Source: Colwellia sp. D2M02
GTDB lineage: Bacteria > Pseudomonadota > Gammaproteobacteria > Enterobacterales > Alteromonadaceae
Direction: 5' to 3'
Assembly (NCBI RefSeq): GCF_018860755.1
Contig: NZ_JAHKPW010000024.1
Span: 1-39,620, forward strand
Length of the DNA stretch: 39,620 nt
Position 1 is the first letter of the stretch. Each line of letters begins with the position of its first letter. A program made the translations under genes and the position numbers. Shown piece after piece: positions 15,565 through 23,895 of the stretch. The notes below the pieces were generated by a model that was not told where the DNA came from, did not search any database, and saw only the letters and a list, made by a program, of their open reading frames with translations.

Positions 15565-15784
15565 CATTAGGGTATTTGATCTTTTTGTCTGTGAGTGCAC
15601 TTTGGTGTGAAAAGTAACAACAATGTAAACGAGTATTTAACCTAAAATCAGACTAAGATCTTTACTAATAGATTACATTCAAAAGAGTCATAGGAGTTGC
15701 GCGTCAATAGCTAACCTATTGCAAGTAAATTCAACGCAGTGAGCATGTGTTTGAGATACTTTGATTATCTCAAAGTCAGACTAT

Positions 15785-16681
15785 TTACAATCGAGACAAT
15801 AAGGCACTAGGCGTTAAGGCAAATGTTCGTTTAAATAGTCGAGAGAAATGTGCCTGGCTCTTAAAACCAGAGTGAATGGCAATATCGAGAATTGATAAGT
15901 GTTGGTTATTTTGTGTAACCATCAACTGAAAACCATGAATCAAGCGTGTTTGATAGATAAAATCATTAGCGTGATAAGGCGTCATCGCAAAAAGTTTATG
16001 TAAATAGCGTTTTGATATTTGAGCGTTATCGCACAATGCTTCAATGGTAAAGTTATCATCTGCACTGGCATTAAAAATAAGCTGCTGAATACTGCATAGC
16101 TTTTTATAGCTCACACTGGCCTCTCGCTTTTGCTGATAAGCACTAACACAATCAATAAGAGGAGCTAATAGAGCTTGTTCTAAAAAGCGAGCAGTCAACT
16201 CTTCTGAATGAACACCAGCTCTCACTTGTGCTAAAACGGATGTTAATGCCAAGCGCAGCACCTGACTTTCCTCATGAACCAAGTCAAAAGCAAAGCCTTG
16301 CGTTGGTAAACGTGGTAATAAATATTCAGGAAAATTAAAGCTTACTACTTGATAGCGGCTCGAAAAATGAAAGGTAAACTCACTCGCAGCATTAAAAAAA
16401 AGTAACTGCCCTGGCGCTAAATGCTGAAAGCCCTTTGAATTAAACCAAGTACCATGACCTGAAATAATATAGACAACTGACATATAGGCATTAGGGATTT
16501 TTTTAGCAATAGCGGAAGTTCGTACTGATGTTAATGGCGCAAGCTCCGCATAAGTTAAACTGCATTGATGCAACGGATATTCTATATACGTTGCATCACT
16601 AGGTAGCGTTAAATGGTACTGCTGCTCTTGTAATGATTGGTATATTTGAATAACTTCGCTTTCAGGACGAGTAAACATCAT
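15785..16681 (-). CDS. AraC-family transcriptional regulator (cupin + HTH)
   Basis: A 298-aa protein. The N-terminal half is an AraC-type cupin sensing domain (YIISGHGTWFNSKGFQHLAPGQLLFF). The C-terminal 100 residues hold the double helix-turn-helix: FTIEALCDNAQISKRYLHKLF and LSILDIAIHSGFKSQAHFSRLFKRTFALTPSAL. It lies 37 nt after the DUF3325 gene on the same strand and 297 nt before the siderophore receptor gene. It resembles the siderophore-responsive AraC regulators of such clusters (PchR type in function). Activation of the receptor-PepSY operon by the iron-siderophore is a reasonable inference. Confidence 0.88.
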   Translation of the reverse strand: MMFTRPESEVIQIYQSLQEQQYHLTLPSDATYIEYPLHQCSLTYAELAPLTSVRTSAIAKKIPNAYMSVVYIISGHGTWFNSKGFQHLAPGQLLFFNAASEFTFHFSSRYQVVSFNFPEYLLPRLPTQGFAFDLVHEESQVLRLALTSVLAQVRAGVHSEELTARFLEQALLAPLIDCVSAYQQKREASVSYKKLCSIQQLIFNASADDNFTIEALCDNAQISKRYLHKLFAMTPYHANDFIYQTRLIHGFQLMVTQNNQHLSILDIAIHSGFKSQAHFSRLFKRTFALTPSALLSRL

Positions 16682-16717
16682 TAGCTAGCCTAAATTAACC
16701 CAAACCACTCAGCCTGC

Positions 16718-17044
16718 TCACTTAGCCAAAATAAAACTTGTTATTGCTACCACAGGTAAAATAACAGCAAATATCGGTAACAATCGAGCCTGATAGGTTA
16801 ACAATAAAATAAGTGGTAATAATGCCGCCGTTAACGCGCCAAAAAATAGTGCTGGACCAATAGACCACCCATATAACACCACGCTAGTATAAGCCGTCAA
16901 TGTGAGTAGCAGCCAAGCCATTGGTCTAAAAAAACGTGGTAACAGCCCTGACATTTCAATAGAAAATACTTGTTCGCGATGCTTTTCCATCGCTAAACAA
17001 AATAACACCATGGTAGTAAAGCTTAAACAAACCAACAATAACAT
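16718..17044 (-). CDS. DUF3325 family membrane protein
   Basis: A 108-aa protein with three or four hydrophobic segments and few polar residues (MEKHREQVF, RFFRPMAWLLL). Size, composition and position directly after a PepSY gene fit the DUF3325 family found at the end of DUF3649-PepSY-DUF3325 iron operons. Its ATG overlaps the stop of the PepSY gene (TAATG), so translation is coupled. The biochemical role is unknown. Confidence 0.8.
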   Translation of the reverse strand: MLLLVCLSFTTMVLFCLAMEKHREQVFSIEMSGLLPRFFRPMAWLLLTLTAYTSVVLYGWSIGPALFFGALTAALLPLILLLTYQARLLPIFAVILPVVAITSFILAK

Positions 17045-18705
17045 TACACAGTATCTCCGCCGGTTTTAGTTAATACCAAATCTGGCTTGGGCGTATTTTC
17101 AAGAGGACTTTTTCGGTTAGTTGATCGTTCAATGCTACTTTTAGTCGGCTTTCTTCGCGCGTTATTACTTTGCTGTATCACTTTCATCTTATAACGTGCA
17201 AAAGCAAAGCTAATACCCACTGCAATTAGCGTTAAATCAAAACCGGCTAAGTTCCAATCACCATGAGGCAAAGTAACACCTAAGTGTTTGTCGGTGGTCA
17301 AAGCATTTACCATCGGCAATAAAATAAACACAATACTGGCAAGCTGCAGCTGCTCTAACCATGCTTTTCCTGCAGGGCGTATTGCAGGATAGAGTAATAA
17401 TAATGCCCAAGTAATAAACATAATATGCACTTCCCACTCGCCGCGATTTTCCATCGTAACAGGCAACAACCTATTCGCGTAAAAATAAGCGGCAATGGCA
17501 ATAGGTAAACCGACAATGGTACCAATATTTAATTGCTCAACTAAACGATAACCAAAGTCTGGCCCGTTTAATTTTTTCATTTGCTGGGGCTTACGTTTAG
17601 TTGTCCATAACACTAACCCAGAAGCGATCATCGCCGTACCAATTAACCCCGTGATAAAGTAAACCCAACGCGCCAAAGTGCCTGCAAATTGCCCTTCATG
17701 TAACGAATAAAAACCATTATGTATCACACCACTAACGGTATAGTCTTTGTGATTACCCGAAATAAGCTCACCGCTAATGCCGTTAACAACCACCTCATCA
17801 CCTTGGTTGTAAGTAATATCAGTTTCATTACGCACAAAAGCTATTTGCGCATTAATATCGTTTGGTGCATGTACCGTTACATAGCGTAAATTATCAGTTT
17901 GCCATTGCTGTTGGGCGATATCATATAATGAGGAGAATGAGCGCATTTCTGCCGGTATTCCTGCGGGCTCAACATGAGCACTACGTGGGAATATTTCTTT
18001 GCGCATTTCTTTAAATTCATCGTCATTAGTTTGAAAGTTACTACTAACGCCCATGTACATAAATAAGAAAAAGAGTAAACCGCTGTAGGTGATCATAAAA
18101 TGAAATGGCAACGCAATAACGCTTAAGGCGTTATGACTATCAAGCCAACCGGGCAATCCTTTTTTAGCTCTAAAAGTAAAGAAGTCTGAGAATATTTTTT
18201 TATGAATGACAACACCAGTAATCACCGCTAGCAACATTAACATCGTACAAAATCCTACTAGCCAATAACTAATACTAGTATCCATATAGTGTAGGCGATA
18301 ATGCATGCGATAAAGTGTTCTTCCTCCACCGGTTTCACGCGTGGCAACGTTTTCAGCGCTTTCAATGTCAACAACAGTTTGCTTATATCTACCGCGTTTT
18401 TTGCCGGGTTCAGGCGCATGTCGCCAGCCCAGCCTTAAATTTTGGTCACGGCTACTTGGCAAGAGAATATCGTATTCATCAACACCTTTGGCGTGAATTT
18501 CGGCAAACTGCTGAGCACGATCAAGTAATGCCTCGGTAGAAACTTCATGCACTATCAATGGTCGCTCAGGTTGCATCCAACGTGTTATTTCTTGATAAAA
18601 ATAACCTAGAGTGCCAGTTAAAAACATAAAAAATAATACCCAACCGACCACAAGGCCAACCCAAGTATGAAGCCACTTCATTGATTGACGAAAAGTATCT
18701 TTCAT
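17044..18705 (-). CDS. PepSY-associated transmembrane protein (iron uptake, 553 aa)
   Basis: A 553-aa member of the large PepSY_TM family. TM1 is in MKWLHTWVGLVVGWVLFFMFLTGTL. A PepSY-type periplasmic segment follows, then TMs near 145-170, 195-215 and 335-360 (WVYFITGLIGTAMIASGLVLW) and several more in the C-terminal third. A polar tail (about 515-553) rich in Ser, Thr and Lys is cytoplasmic or disordered. Conserved intramembrane His (HTWVG, HNALSVIALPFHF, HNGFYSLHEG) could bind heme. Such proteins accompany siderophore receptors and are proposed ferric reductases. Start and stop are both coupled to neighbours by TAATG overlaps, giving one operon DUF3649-PepSY-DUF3325. Confidence 0.88.
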   Translation of the reverse strand: MKDTFRQSMKWLHTWVGLVVGWVLFFMFLTGTLGYFYQEITRWMQPERPLIVHEVSTEALLDRAQQFAEIHAKGVDEYDILLPSSRDQNLRLGWRHAPEPGKKRGRYKQTVVDIESAENVATRETGGGRTLYRMHYRLHYMDTSISYWLVGFCTMLMLLAVITGVVIHKKIFSDFFTFRAKKGLPGWLDSHNALSVIALPFHFMITYSGLLFFLFMYMGVSSNFQTNDDEFKEMRKEIFPRSAHVEPAGIPAEMRSFSSLYDIAQQQWQTDNLRYVTVHAPNDINAQIAFVRNETDITYNQGDEVVVNGISGELISGNHKDYTVSGVIHNGFYSLHEGQFAGTLARWVYFITGLIGTAMIASGLVLWTTKRKPQQMKKLNGPDFGYRLVEQLNIGTIVGLPIAIAAYFYANRLLPVTMENRGEWEVHIMFITWALLLLYPAIRPAGKAWLEQLQLASIVFILLPMVNALTTDKHLGVTLPHGDWNLAGFDLTLIAVGISFAFARYKMKVIQQSNNARRKPTKSSIERSTNRKSPLENTPKPDLVLTKTGGDTV

Positions 18706-19079
18706 TAGCTATTTACCTGCATCAACGCCCATGTAAGCAGCAAGAAAATAACATTTAGTTTAACTAGCCCTAGCCAAGCTCGTGTTGCAGTAGTCACCGA
18801 AAAAGCCCACATAACTGCCCCCGTATAAACCAAGAAGCCCAACATTAAGCCAATATGAATACCTTGATACTTTCCAACCAGACTCATTAATAATTGCGTG
18901 ATCAATAGTGAGCTTGATGTAGCTAAAGCATAACCACCTAAAGCAGCCGCCAGTATACGCGAGAATACAGACCAGCGAGGGTTCGCTAATTGTAATTTAT
19001 TTAGCAGATATGACACGTTTTTTTCCAAGTACCTAAGACGTTTTAATGAGTTGAAGAGTAATGTTATACACCGACCCAT
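18705..19079 (-). CDS. DUF3649 family membrane protein
   Basis: A 124-aa protein with three hydrophobic segments. The signature SRILAAALGGYALATSSSLL (about 41-60), GLMLGFLVYTGAVMWAFSV and a final helix ending ALMQVNS identify DUF3649, the first gene of DUF3649-PepSY-DUF3325 iron operons. The N-terminal 20-30 residues are not typical, and the true start may be an internal codon such as the GTG near residue 22. The stop overlaps the next ATG (TAATG). A palindrome lies just upstream (19088-19112). Confidence 0.82.
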   Translation of the reverse strand: MGRCITLLFNSLKRLRYLEKNVSYLLNKLQLANPRWSVFSRILAAALGGYALATSSSLLITQLLMSLVGKYQGIHIGLMLGFLVYTGAVMWAFSVTTATRAWLGLVKLNVIFLLLTWALMQVNS

Positions 19080-19087
19080 CTTAATGA

Positions 19088-19112
19088 AAATAATTTGTAT
19101 TTACAATTATTT
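19088..19112. promoter_or_regulatory. Operator-like palindrome upstream of the DUF3649 operon
   Basis: AAATAATTTGTA-T-TTACAATTATTT: two arms that pair except for one bulged T, 9 bp before the DUF3649 start. It resembles a Fur-family operator in AT content and position, but it lacks a good GATAAT half-site. The regulator is therefore uncertain. Confidence 0.35.
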
Positions 19113-19177
19113 TATACCTCACGGGAAATAAATAGCGTATTGTTAACTCAATTGATCTGAGGTTCGTTTTACCCGTA

Positions 19178-19207
19178 TTGACACTGGTAACAAACTAACC
19201 GTTATGT
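19178..19207 (+). promoter_or_regulatory. Sigma-70 promoter candidate for gdhA
   Basis: TTGACA (19178-19183) is followed after 18 bp by TTATGT (19202-19207), 37 bp before the gdhA start. The -35 is perfect and the -10 is weak. Confidence 0.4.
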
Positions 19208-19243
19208 ATTATTACTTGGCGAAAAATCGCAAAGAGGGAGTTT

Positions 19244-20614
19244 ATGGCTAAGCATTTATATGGTGATTACTCAACACCTGAGAAGTTTCTCGAAAGTTTC
19301 ATGGCTGGTTTAGAAAAGCGTAACCCTGGTGAGCTAGAGTTCCATCAAGCCGTTAAAGAAGTAGCGGAAAGTGTAGTGCCTTATATGTTTAATCATAAGA
19401 AATATTTTGACGCACTAATACTTGAGCGCATGACTGAACCTGATAGAACCATAACTTTTAGGGTATGTTGGGAAGATGATCTTGGTAATGTTCACGTTAA
19501 CCGTGGCTATCGCGTACAATTTAATAATGCCATTGGCCCTTATAAAGGTGGGCTAAGGTTTGATCCAAGTGTGAACTTAAGTATTTTAAAATTTTTAGGC
19601 TTTGAGCAACAATTCAAAAATAGCCTAACAACATTACCAATGGGTGCGGGCAAAGGCGGTAGTGATTTCAACCCTAAAGGCAAATCCGATAGGGAAATTA
19701 TGCGCTTTTGCCAAGCATATATGACCGAGCTATCAAAACATATTGGTGAAAACCTAGATGTACCTGCTGGAGATATTGGCGTAGGTGCGCGTGAAATTAG
19801 CTATATGTTTGGCCAGTATAAACGCCTTAATGATAACTTTGTTGGCGTGTTAACAGGTAAAGGCATTTCATTTGGCGGTAGCTTAATAAGAACTGAAGCT
19901 ACAGGCTATGGCGTGGTTTATTTTACTGAAAATATGCTAAATCATATTGGCGACAGCGTTAAAGGTAAACGTTGCGTTATTTCTGGCTCAGGTAATGTTG
20001 CTTTATATGCCGCTAAAAAAATTATTGAATTAGGCGGACAAGTGCTCGCGATGAGTGATTCAGGCGGCTATATCTACGATGAATCCGGTATAGATAACCA
20101 AAAGCTTGAATACTTAATTGAACTAAAAACCACACGTCGCGGTAGAATTGAAGAATATTGTGCCGAATATGACGCCAAGTTTGTTGCCAACAAACGTCCA
20201 TGGGCAGTGCCTTGTGATTTAGCCTTTCCATGTGCAACACAAAACGAATTATCATTCGATGATGCAACTGACTTAGTCAATAATGGTGTTATGCTCGTAG
20301 CCGAGGGCGCCAATATGCCTTCAACCATTGAGGCGGTACACCATTTTAAAGCGAACAATATTTTATTTGCCCCCGCAAAAGCGGCTAACGCTGGTGGCGT
20401 CGCTATTTCAGGGTTAGAAATGACGCAAAATAGTATGCGTATATCGTGGACAAGTGAAGAAGTTGATCAAAAACTTCAAGATATTATGCGTTCTATTCAT
20501 GCACAATGCGTAAAACATGGCCAAAATGGCAAAAACATTGATTACCTTAAAGGTGCCAATATTGCCGGCTTTATTAAAGTTGCCGACGCCATGCTTGCTT
20601 ACGGAGTCATATAA
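19244..20614 (+). CDS. gdhA: NADP-type glutamate dehydrogenase
   Basis: A 456-aa hexameric-type enzyme, about the length of E. coli GdhA (447). It converts 2-oxoglutarate and ammonia to glutamate. Visible motifs are the substrate-binding GPYKGGLRFDPSVN, the catalytic-lysine segment LPMGAGKGGSDF, DVPAGDIGVGAREISYMFGQY, and the Rossmann motif VISGSGNVALYAAKKI. The ribosome site GAGGGAG is followed by TTT and the ATG. It is transcribed divergently from the iron operon and converges on ribA, with a shared terminator at 20680-20716. Confidence 0.97.
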   Translation: MAKHLYGDYSTPEKFLESFMAGLEKRNPGELEFHQAVKEVAESVVPYMFNHKKYFDALILERMTEPDRTITFRVCWEDDLGNVHVNRGYRVQFNNAIGPYKGGLRFDPSVNLSILKFLGFEQQFKNSLTTLPMGAGKGGSDFNPKGKSDREIMRFCQAYMTELSKHIGENLDVPAGDIGVGAREISYMFGQYKRLNDNFVGVLTGKGISFGGSLIRTEATGYGVVYFTENMLNHIGDSVKGKRCVISGSGNVALYAAKKIIELGGQVLAMSDSGGYIYDESGIDNQKLEYLIELKTTRRGRIEEYCAEYDAKFVANKRPWAVPCDLAFPCATQNELSFDDATDLVNNGVMLVAEGANMPSTIEAVHHFKANNILFAPAKAANAGGVAISGLEMTQNSMRISWTSEEVDQKLQDIMRSIHAQCVKHGQNGKNIDYLKGANIAGFIKVADAMLAYGVI

Positions 20615-20679
20615 GCCTTAAGAATAACACGCGGCAACAGCAACATATTAGCGAAAAATATTAGCGAAGAAAAACAAAT

Positions 20680-20716
20680 AAAAGGGCTCACTAACCAACG
20701 TTGAGTTTGCCCTTTT
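20680..20716. terminator. Bidirectional terminator between gdhA and ribA
   Basis: AAAAGGGC and GCCCTTTT form an 8-bp stem. The A-run on one side and T-run on the other let it serve both convergent genes. Confidence 0.8.
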
Positions 20717-20724
20717 ATCTTCAT

Positions 20725-21381
20725 TTAGCTTTTGTTGTTACCTTTGCTTTTATCGCTAATTTCTTGATCACTTTCATCATGATGACCAGTAAGTGCGATT
20801 GTATGTTTAGCAACAGATACTTTAGCCGCTAAATAATGGTTATTGTGTTGATTAGCAAAAATCCCCGTAGGTACCGTTTTTTGAATTTTAATACCCGCTT
20901 GAGTGAGCGCTGATACTTTTTCAGGGTTATTGGTTAATAAATCAATTTCACTAATATTCAGTGCGTTTAGCATTTGGGTAGCTACCGTGAAATCCCGCAA
21001 GTCGTGATCAAAGCCTAAGGCTTTATTTGCCTCAAAAGTATTCATACCGGTATCTTGTAAACTATAGGCATCTAGCTTGTTGTATAAGCCAATACCACGA
21101 CCTTCTTGACGTAAGTACAGAATAATACCGCCGCTTTTCGCCATGGTTTCTACGGCTTCATCAAGCTGCTGGCCACAATCACAACGTGCCGAATGAAAAA
21201 TATCACCGGTTAAACATTCTGAGTGCACCCTCACTAGCGGAACCTTGGCAGTGTCTGCGCCTTTAAATACTAACGCAACATGCTCTTTATCATCTTTCAA
21301 ATGACTAAAGCTAACAAACTCAGCCTTATGTGCATTGTGCTTACCAATGGGGATAATTACTTTATTACGAACTTCAGCCAT
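20725..21381 (-). CDS. ribA: GTP cyclohydrolase II
   Basis: A 218-aa enzyme for the first step of riboflavin synthesis, GTP to 2,5-diamino-6-ribosylamino-pyrimidinone phosphate. The three zinc-binding cysteines are in ECLTGDIFHSARCDCG (C56, C67, C69). The catalytic YLRQEGRGIGL and the late LTNNPEK segment are intact. The C-terminal 20-25 residues (HHDESDQEISDKSKGNNKS) are a hydrophilic extension beyond the usual length of about 197. I start at the ATG at 21381, preceded by GGAG. It is divergent from a lipoprotein gene. The shared 343-bp gap (21382-21724) contains a strong Fur box 208 bp from this start, so iron control of ribA is possible. Confidence 0.95.
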   Translation of the reverse strand: MAEVRNKVIIPIGKHNAHKAEFVSFSHLKDDKEHVALVFKGADTAKVPLVRVHSECLTGDIFHSARCDCGQQLDEAVETMAKSGGIILYLRQEGRGIGLYNKLDAYSLQDTGMNTFEANKALGFDHDLRDFTVATQMLNALNISEIDLLTNNPEKVSALTQAGIKIQKTVPTGIFANQHNNHYLAAKVSVAKHTIALTGHHDESDQEISDKSKGNNKS

Positions 21382-21588
21382 GTTGGCTCCTGCAGGGTAA
21401 CTCAATGGGTTGCCAAATCCATTTAACCTAAATAATAGATTTAATAGGGTATTCTAAAGCTTGTCAGTAACCCAGTAAACAGCGGAAATGCGCTTTCCAT
21501 GGGTGATTAGCATATTTTATTACGATTAATTTAATTATGCCTCATTAGTTTTTTGTTTAGATTTAAGGGCATTAACATTGTAAACGCA

Positions 21589-21607
21589 AATGATAATCTA
21601 TATCATT
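21589..21607 (+). promoter_or_regulatory. Strong Fur box between ribA and an unknown lipoprotein gene
   Basis: AATGATAATCTATATCATT matches the Fur palindrome AATGATAATAATTATCATT at 16 of 19 positions, with the mismatches only in the centre. It is 117 bp upstream of the lipoprotein start and 208 bp from ribA. I see no other signal in the 343-bp gap 21382-21724. Confidence 0.75.
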
Positions 21608-21724
21608 AAACTTATATGAAATTTAATAGCACCTAAAGCAAATGTTTTAGTACATGCGGTCAATAAGTACTGCTTCTATTACCTGCTTTTTGCGTACATC
21701 ATTAGAAATATCACGAGGAAAATA

Positions 21725-22276
21725 ATGAAAAAATTTATTTGTTTAGCTGCGGTCTTAACATTAACTGCCTGCAATGAAAGTTCTGAAAATACTGATACTT
21801 CAGCACAAAATGTCACTAATAAAGTCCAACCTAGCGCACATGCTTCTACAGAGCTCTTCATTCAATACAAGCAAAGTGCTCAAGAGTTAGTAACACTTAT
21901 TGATCAACAAGCATCTAATGAAGATCTTGAGAACTCTTCCAAAGCATTAGTAGCTTTATCACAGCCTATTATTCAAGCCTTTAAAGTGAAATTCCCGCAG
22001 TGTAATGACTATTTAAATGCGGTCAGTGCTGCCGCTGATATTATTCCGTCACTGCCTTTAACCGAAATAGAGTCGGGTTATCATGCCGACGGTAAACTTC
22101 CTGCCATTACGGATGTAAATTGCTACCATGCGAAGGATTTATTAGTACACCCTGCAACGGTACAGGCAATGGCAGCAATTGGTATTGAAAATGATAGCCA
22201 ACGCCAACAGGCTAAAGATGAAGTGGTTGAAGTTATTGAGCATTTCGCACAAGTAGAAAGCGCATACCAAGGCTAA
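21725..22276 (+). CDS. Unrecognised lipoprotein, probably Fur-regulated
   Basis: A 183-aa protein with a clear lipoprotein signal: MKKFICLAAVLTLTAC, lipidated C16, followed by NES, which suggests outer-membrane sorting. A Ser/Thr/Asn-rich linker (17-40) leads to a mainly helical domain with two cysteines, C93 (FPQCNDYL) and C133 (VNCYHAKDLLVHP), that could form a disulfide. His 120, 135 and 142 lie near the second Cys. I do not recognise the family. GAGG precedes the ATG. The strong Fur box upstream suggests a role in iron limitation, for example an accessory to a receptor. Confidence 0.8.
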   Translation: MKKFICLAAVLTLTACNESSENTDTSAQNVTNKVQPSAHASTELFIQYKQSAQELVTLIDQQASNEDLENSSKALVALSQPIIQAFKVKFPQCNDYLNAVSAAADIIPSLPLTEIESGYHADGKLPAITDVNCYHAKDLLVHPATVQAMAAIGIENDSQRQQAKDEVVEVIEHFAQVESAYQG

Positions 22277-22298
22277 AATAACGTTTTTTTTGAATGAA

Positions 22299-22324
22299 GA
22301 GCTAACCTTATATAAAGTTAGCTC
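22299..22324. terminator. Hairpin between the convergent lipoprotein and mltD genes
   Basis: GAGCTAAC and GTTAGCTC form an 8-bp stem around a nearly palindromic TTATATAA centre. There is no immediate T-run, although an 8-T run lies just before it on the plus strand. It is probably a transcription end for one or both genes. Confidence 0.5.
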
Positions 22325-22365
22325 CTTACTAAGCTCAGTAATGAGTGGCAGTGATAAAAGCGTCG

Positions 22366-23700
22366 CTATAAAATAATTTTGAGCTTTTGCTCAAGCTTTA
22401 AAAAGCCATCACTCGGCAAATTATTCCAACGTACAATATCATGTACTTTCACTTTATATTTACGGCTAATATCCCATAAAGTATCACCACGTTTCACCTT
22501 ATGGGTGACTTGTGAGCCATTTAATTTAGCTAGCGCTAATGGATACGCTTTATAGTCGGTGACCGGAACCGCTAACTCTTGCCCAATGCGAATCATATCT
22601 GACGATAAATCATTAAGCTTTTTAAGTGCTGCGACATCAATATTATGTAAAGCACCTATTTTACCTAAACTGTCACCCGCCTTAACCTGATAACGCTGCC
22701 AACGTAACCAATCTTTCTTATCAGTACGAGACAAGTTTTCTTTAAAGGTATTAGTAGCAGCAACAGGTAGCAACAACTGATAATTACTATCAGGCGCAGT
22801 GGCCCAACGATTTAAGCCAGGGTTAAGTTGATAAATCTCAGCCAATTCTACGTTAGCCCATTCAGCTGCTAATGATAAATCTAATTGCTCTTCAAGCTCA
22901 AAAATAGCCAACGCGGGCTTATTTTCAATCGGCGTAAAACTATAATTTAATGCTTCAGCATTTTTTAAAATGTCAGCAATAGCCAATAACTTGGGAACAA
23001 AGTGTGTGGTTTCTTCCGGTAAATTCAAAGACCAAAAGTCCGTTGCTAAGTTGGCGCGTTCATTTTTTCTAATGGCGCGACCAACACGGCCTTCTCCCGA
23101 ATTAAATGCAGCCACAGCATTTAGCCAATCTTCATCGAAGGTATCATGAAAAAACTCAAAGTAGTCAAGCGCTCCACGTGTTGACTCAACAATATCGCGT
23201 CGGCCGTCATACCACCAATTTTGCTCAATATTAAAGCGCTTAGCTGACACTGGCATAAATTGCCATAAACCCGCAGCACTCATACTTGAAACGCCATACG
23301 GCAAATAAGCACTTTCAACAATTGGCAATAAAGCAAGCTCCAGCGGCATATTACGCTTTTCTATTTCTTCCACAATGTAGTAAAGAAAAGGCTCTGCTCG
23401 CTGCGAGATTGTCACCATAAAATTAGGGTGACTTAAATAGTATTCACGCCACTTAGCCACCGCTTCATTGTCCGGCACTTCAATAGTTAACTGACTACGA
23501 ATGCGCTGCCATACATCAGCGTAATCTTCTGGTCGCTTTATGCTTTCAGGAATGTTTACTTCTGGCTCTACGTGTGGCTTTGTTAAAGCGGCATTTACTG
23601 CTTGTGCTTGATTAGTTGTTTCAGTGTTAGCGGTAGTATTAGGTGTTTGCTGACAGGCAGTTAACAAAAGTATAAAGGATAGCGATAATATTTTTTTCAT
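22366..23700 (-). CDS. mltD: Membrane-bound lytic murein transglycosylase D
   Basis: A 444-aa lipoprotein (lipobox LLTAC, C16), close to the length of E. coli MltD (452). The GH23 lytic transglycosylase domain is at about 95-300, with the catalytic glutamate E129 in ALLPIVESAY and the motif SAAGLWQFMP. Two LysM peptidoglycan-binding domains follow: YQVKAGDSLGKIGALHNI and HKVKRGDTLWDISRKYKV. It cleaves the MurNAc-GlcNAc bond with anhydro-muramyl formation. I start at the ATG at 23700 (MKKILSLSF), because the longer frame puts a non-signal sequence before the lipobox. Confidence 0.95.
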   Translation of the reverse strand: MKKILSLSFILLLTACQQTPNTTANTETTNQAQAVNAALTKPHVEPEVNIPESIKRPEDYADVWQRIRSQLTIEVPDNEAVAKWREYYLSHPNFMVTISQRAEPFLYYIVEEIEKRNMPLELALLPIVESAYLPYGVSSMSAAGLWQFMPVSAKRFNIEQNWWYDGRRDIVESTRGALDYFEFFHDTFDEDWLNAVAAFNSGEGRVGRAIRKNERANLATDFWSLNLPEETTHFVPKLLAIADILKNAEALNYSFTPIENKPALAIFELEEQLDLSLAAEWANVELAEIYQLNPGLNRWATAPDSNYQLLLPVAATNTFKENLSRTDKKDWLRWQRYQVKAGDSLGKIGALHNIDVAALKKLNDLSSDMIRIGQELAVPVTDYKAYPLALAKLNGSQVTHKVKRGDTLWDISRKYKVKVHDIVRWNNLPSDGFLKLEQKLKIIL

Positions 23701-23830
23701 CAAAAAGTCTTCTGTGAGCAGTAAGTTACGGCGGCTAAATTGATAAAGCGTTAACAAAAAAACAGCATAAGCGGCACATTGTGCGAGATTGCCCTGATAC
23801 ATTCAAGCACTAAGCTAACTTTCTTGTAAC

Positions 23831-23857
23831 AAAAAAAGGCCACATTTTCATGTGGCC
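23831..23857 (-). terminator. Terminator of the zinc operon
   Basis: On the minus strand GGCCACAT-GAAA-ATGTGGCC is followed by TTTTTTTG: an 8-bp perfect stem with a GAAA tetraloop and a T-run, 38 nt after the AztD-like gene. Confidence 0.9.
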
Positions 23858-23895
23858 AAAAGAGAAAAACAATAATATAAAATAATAAACACTAA

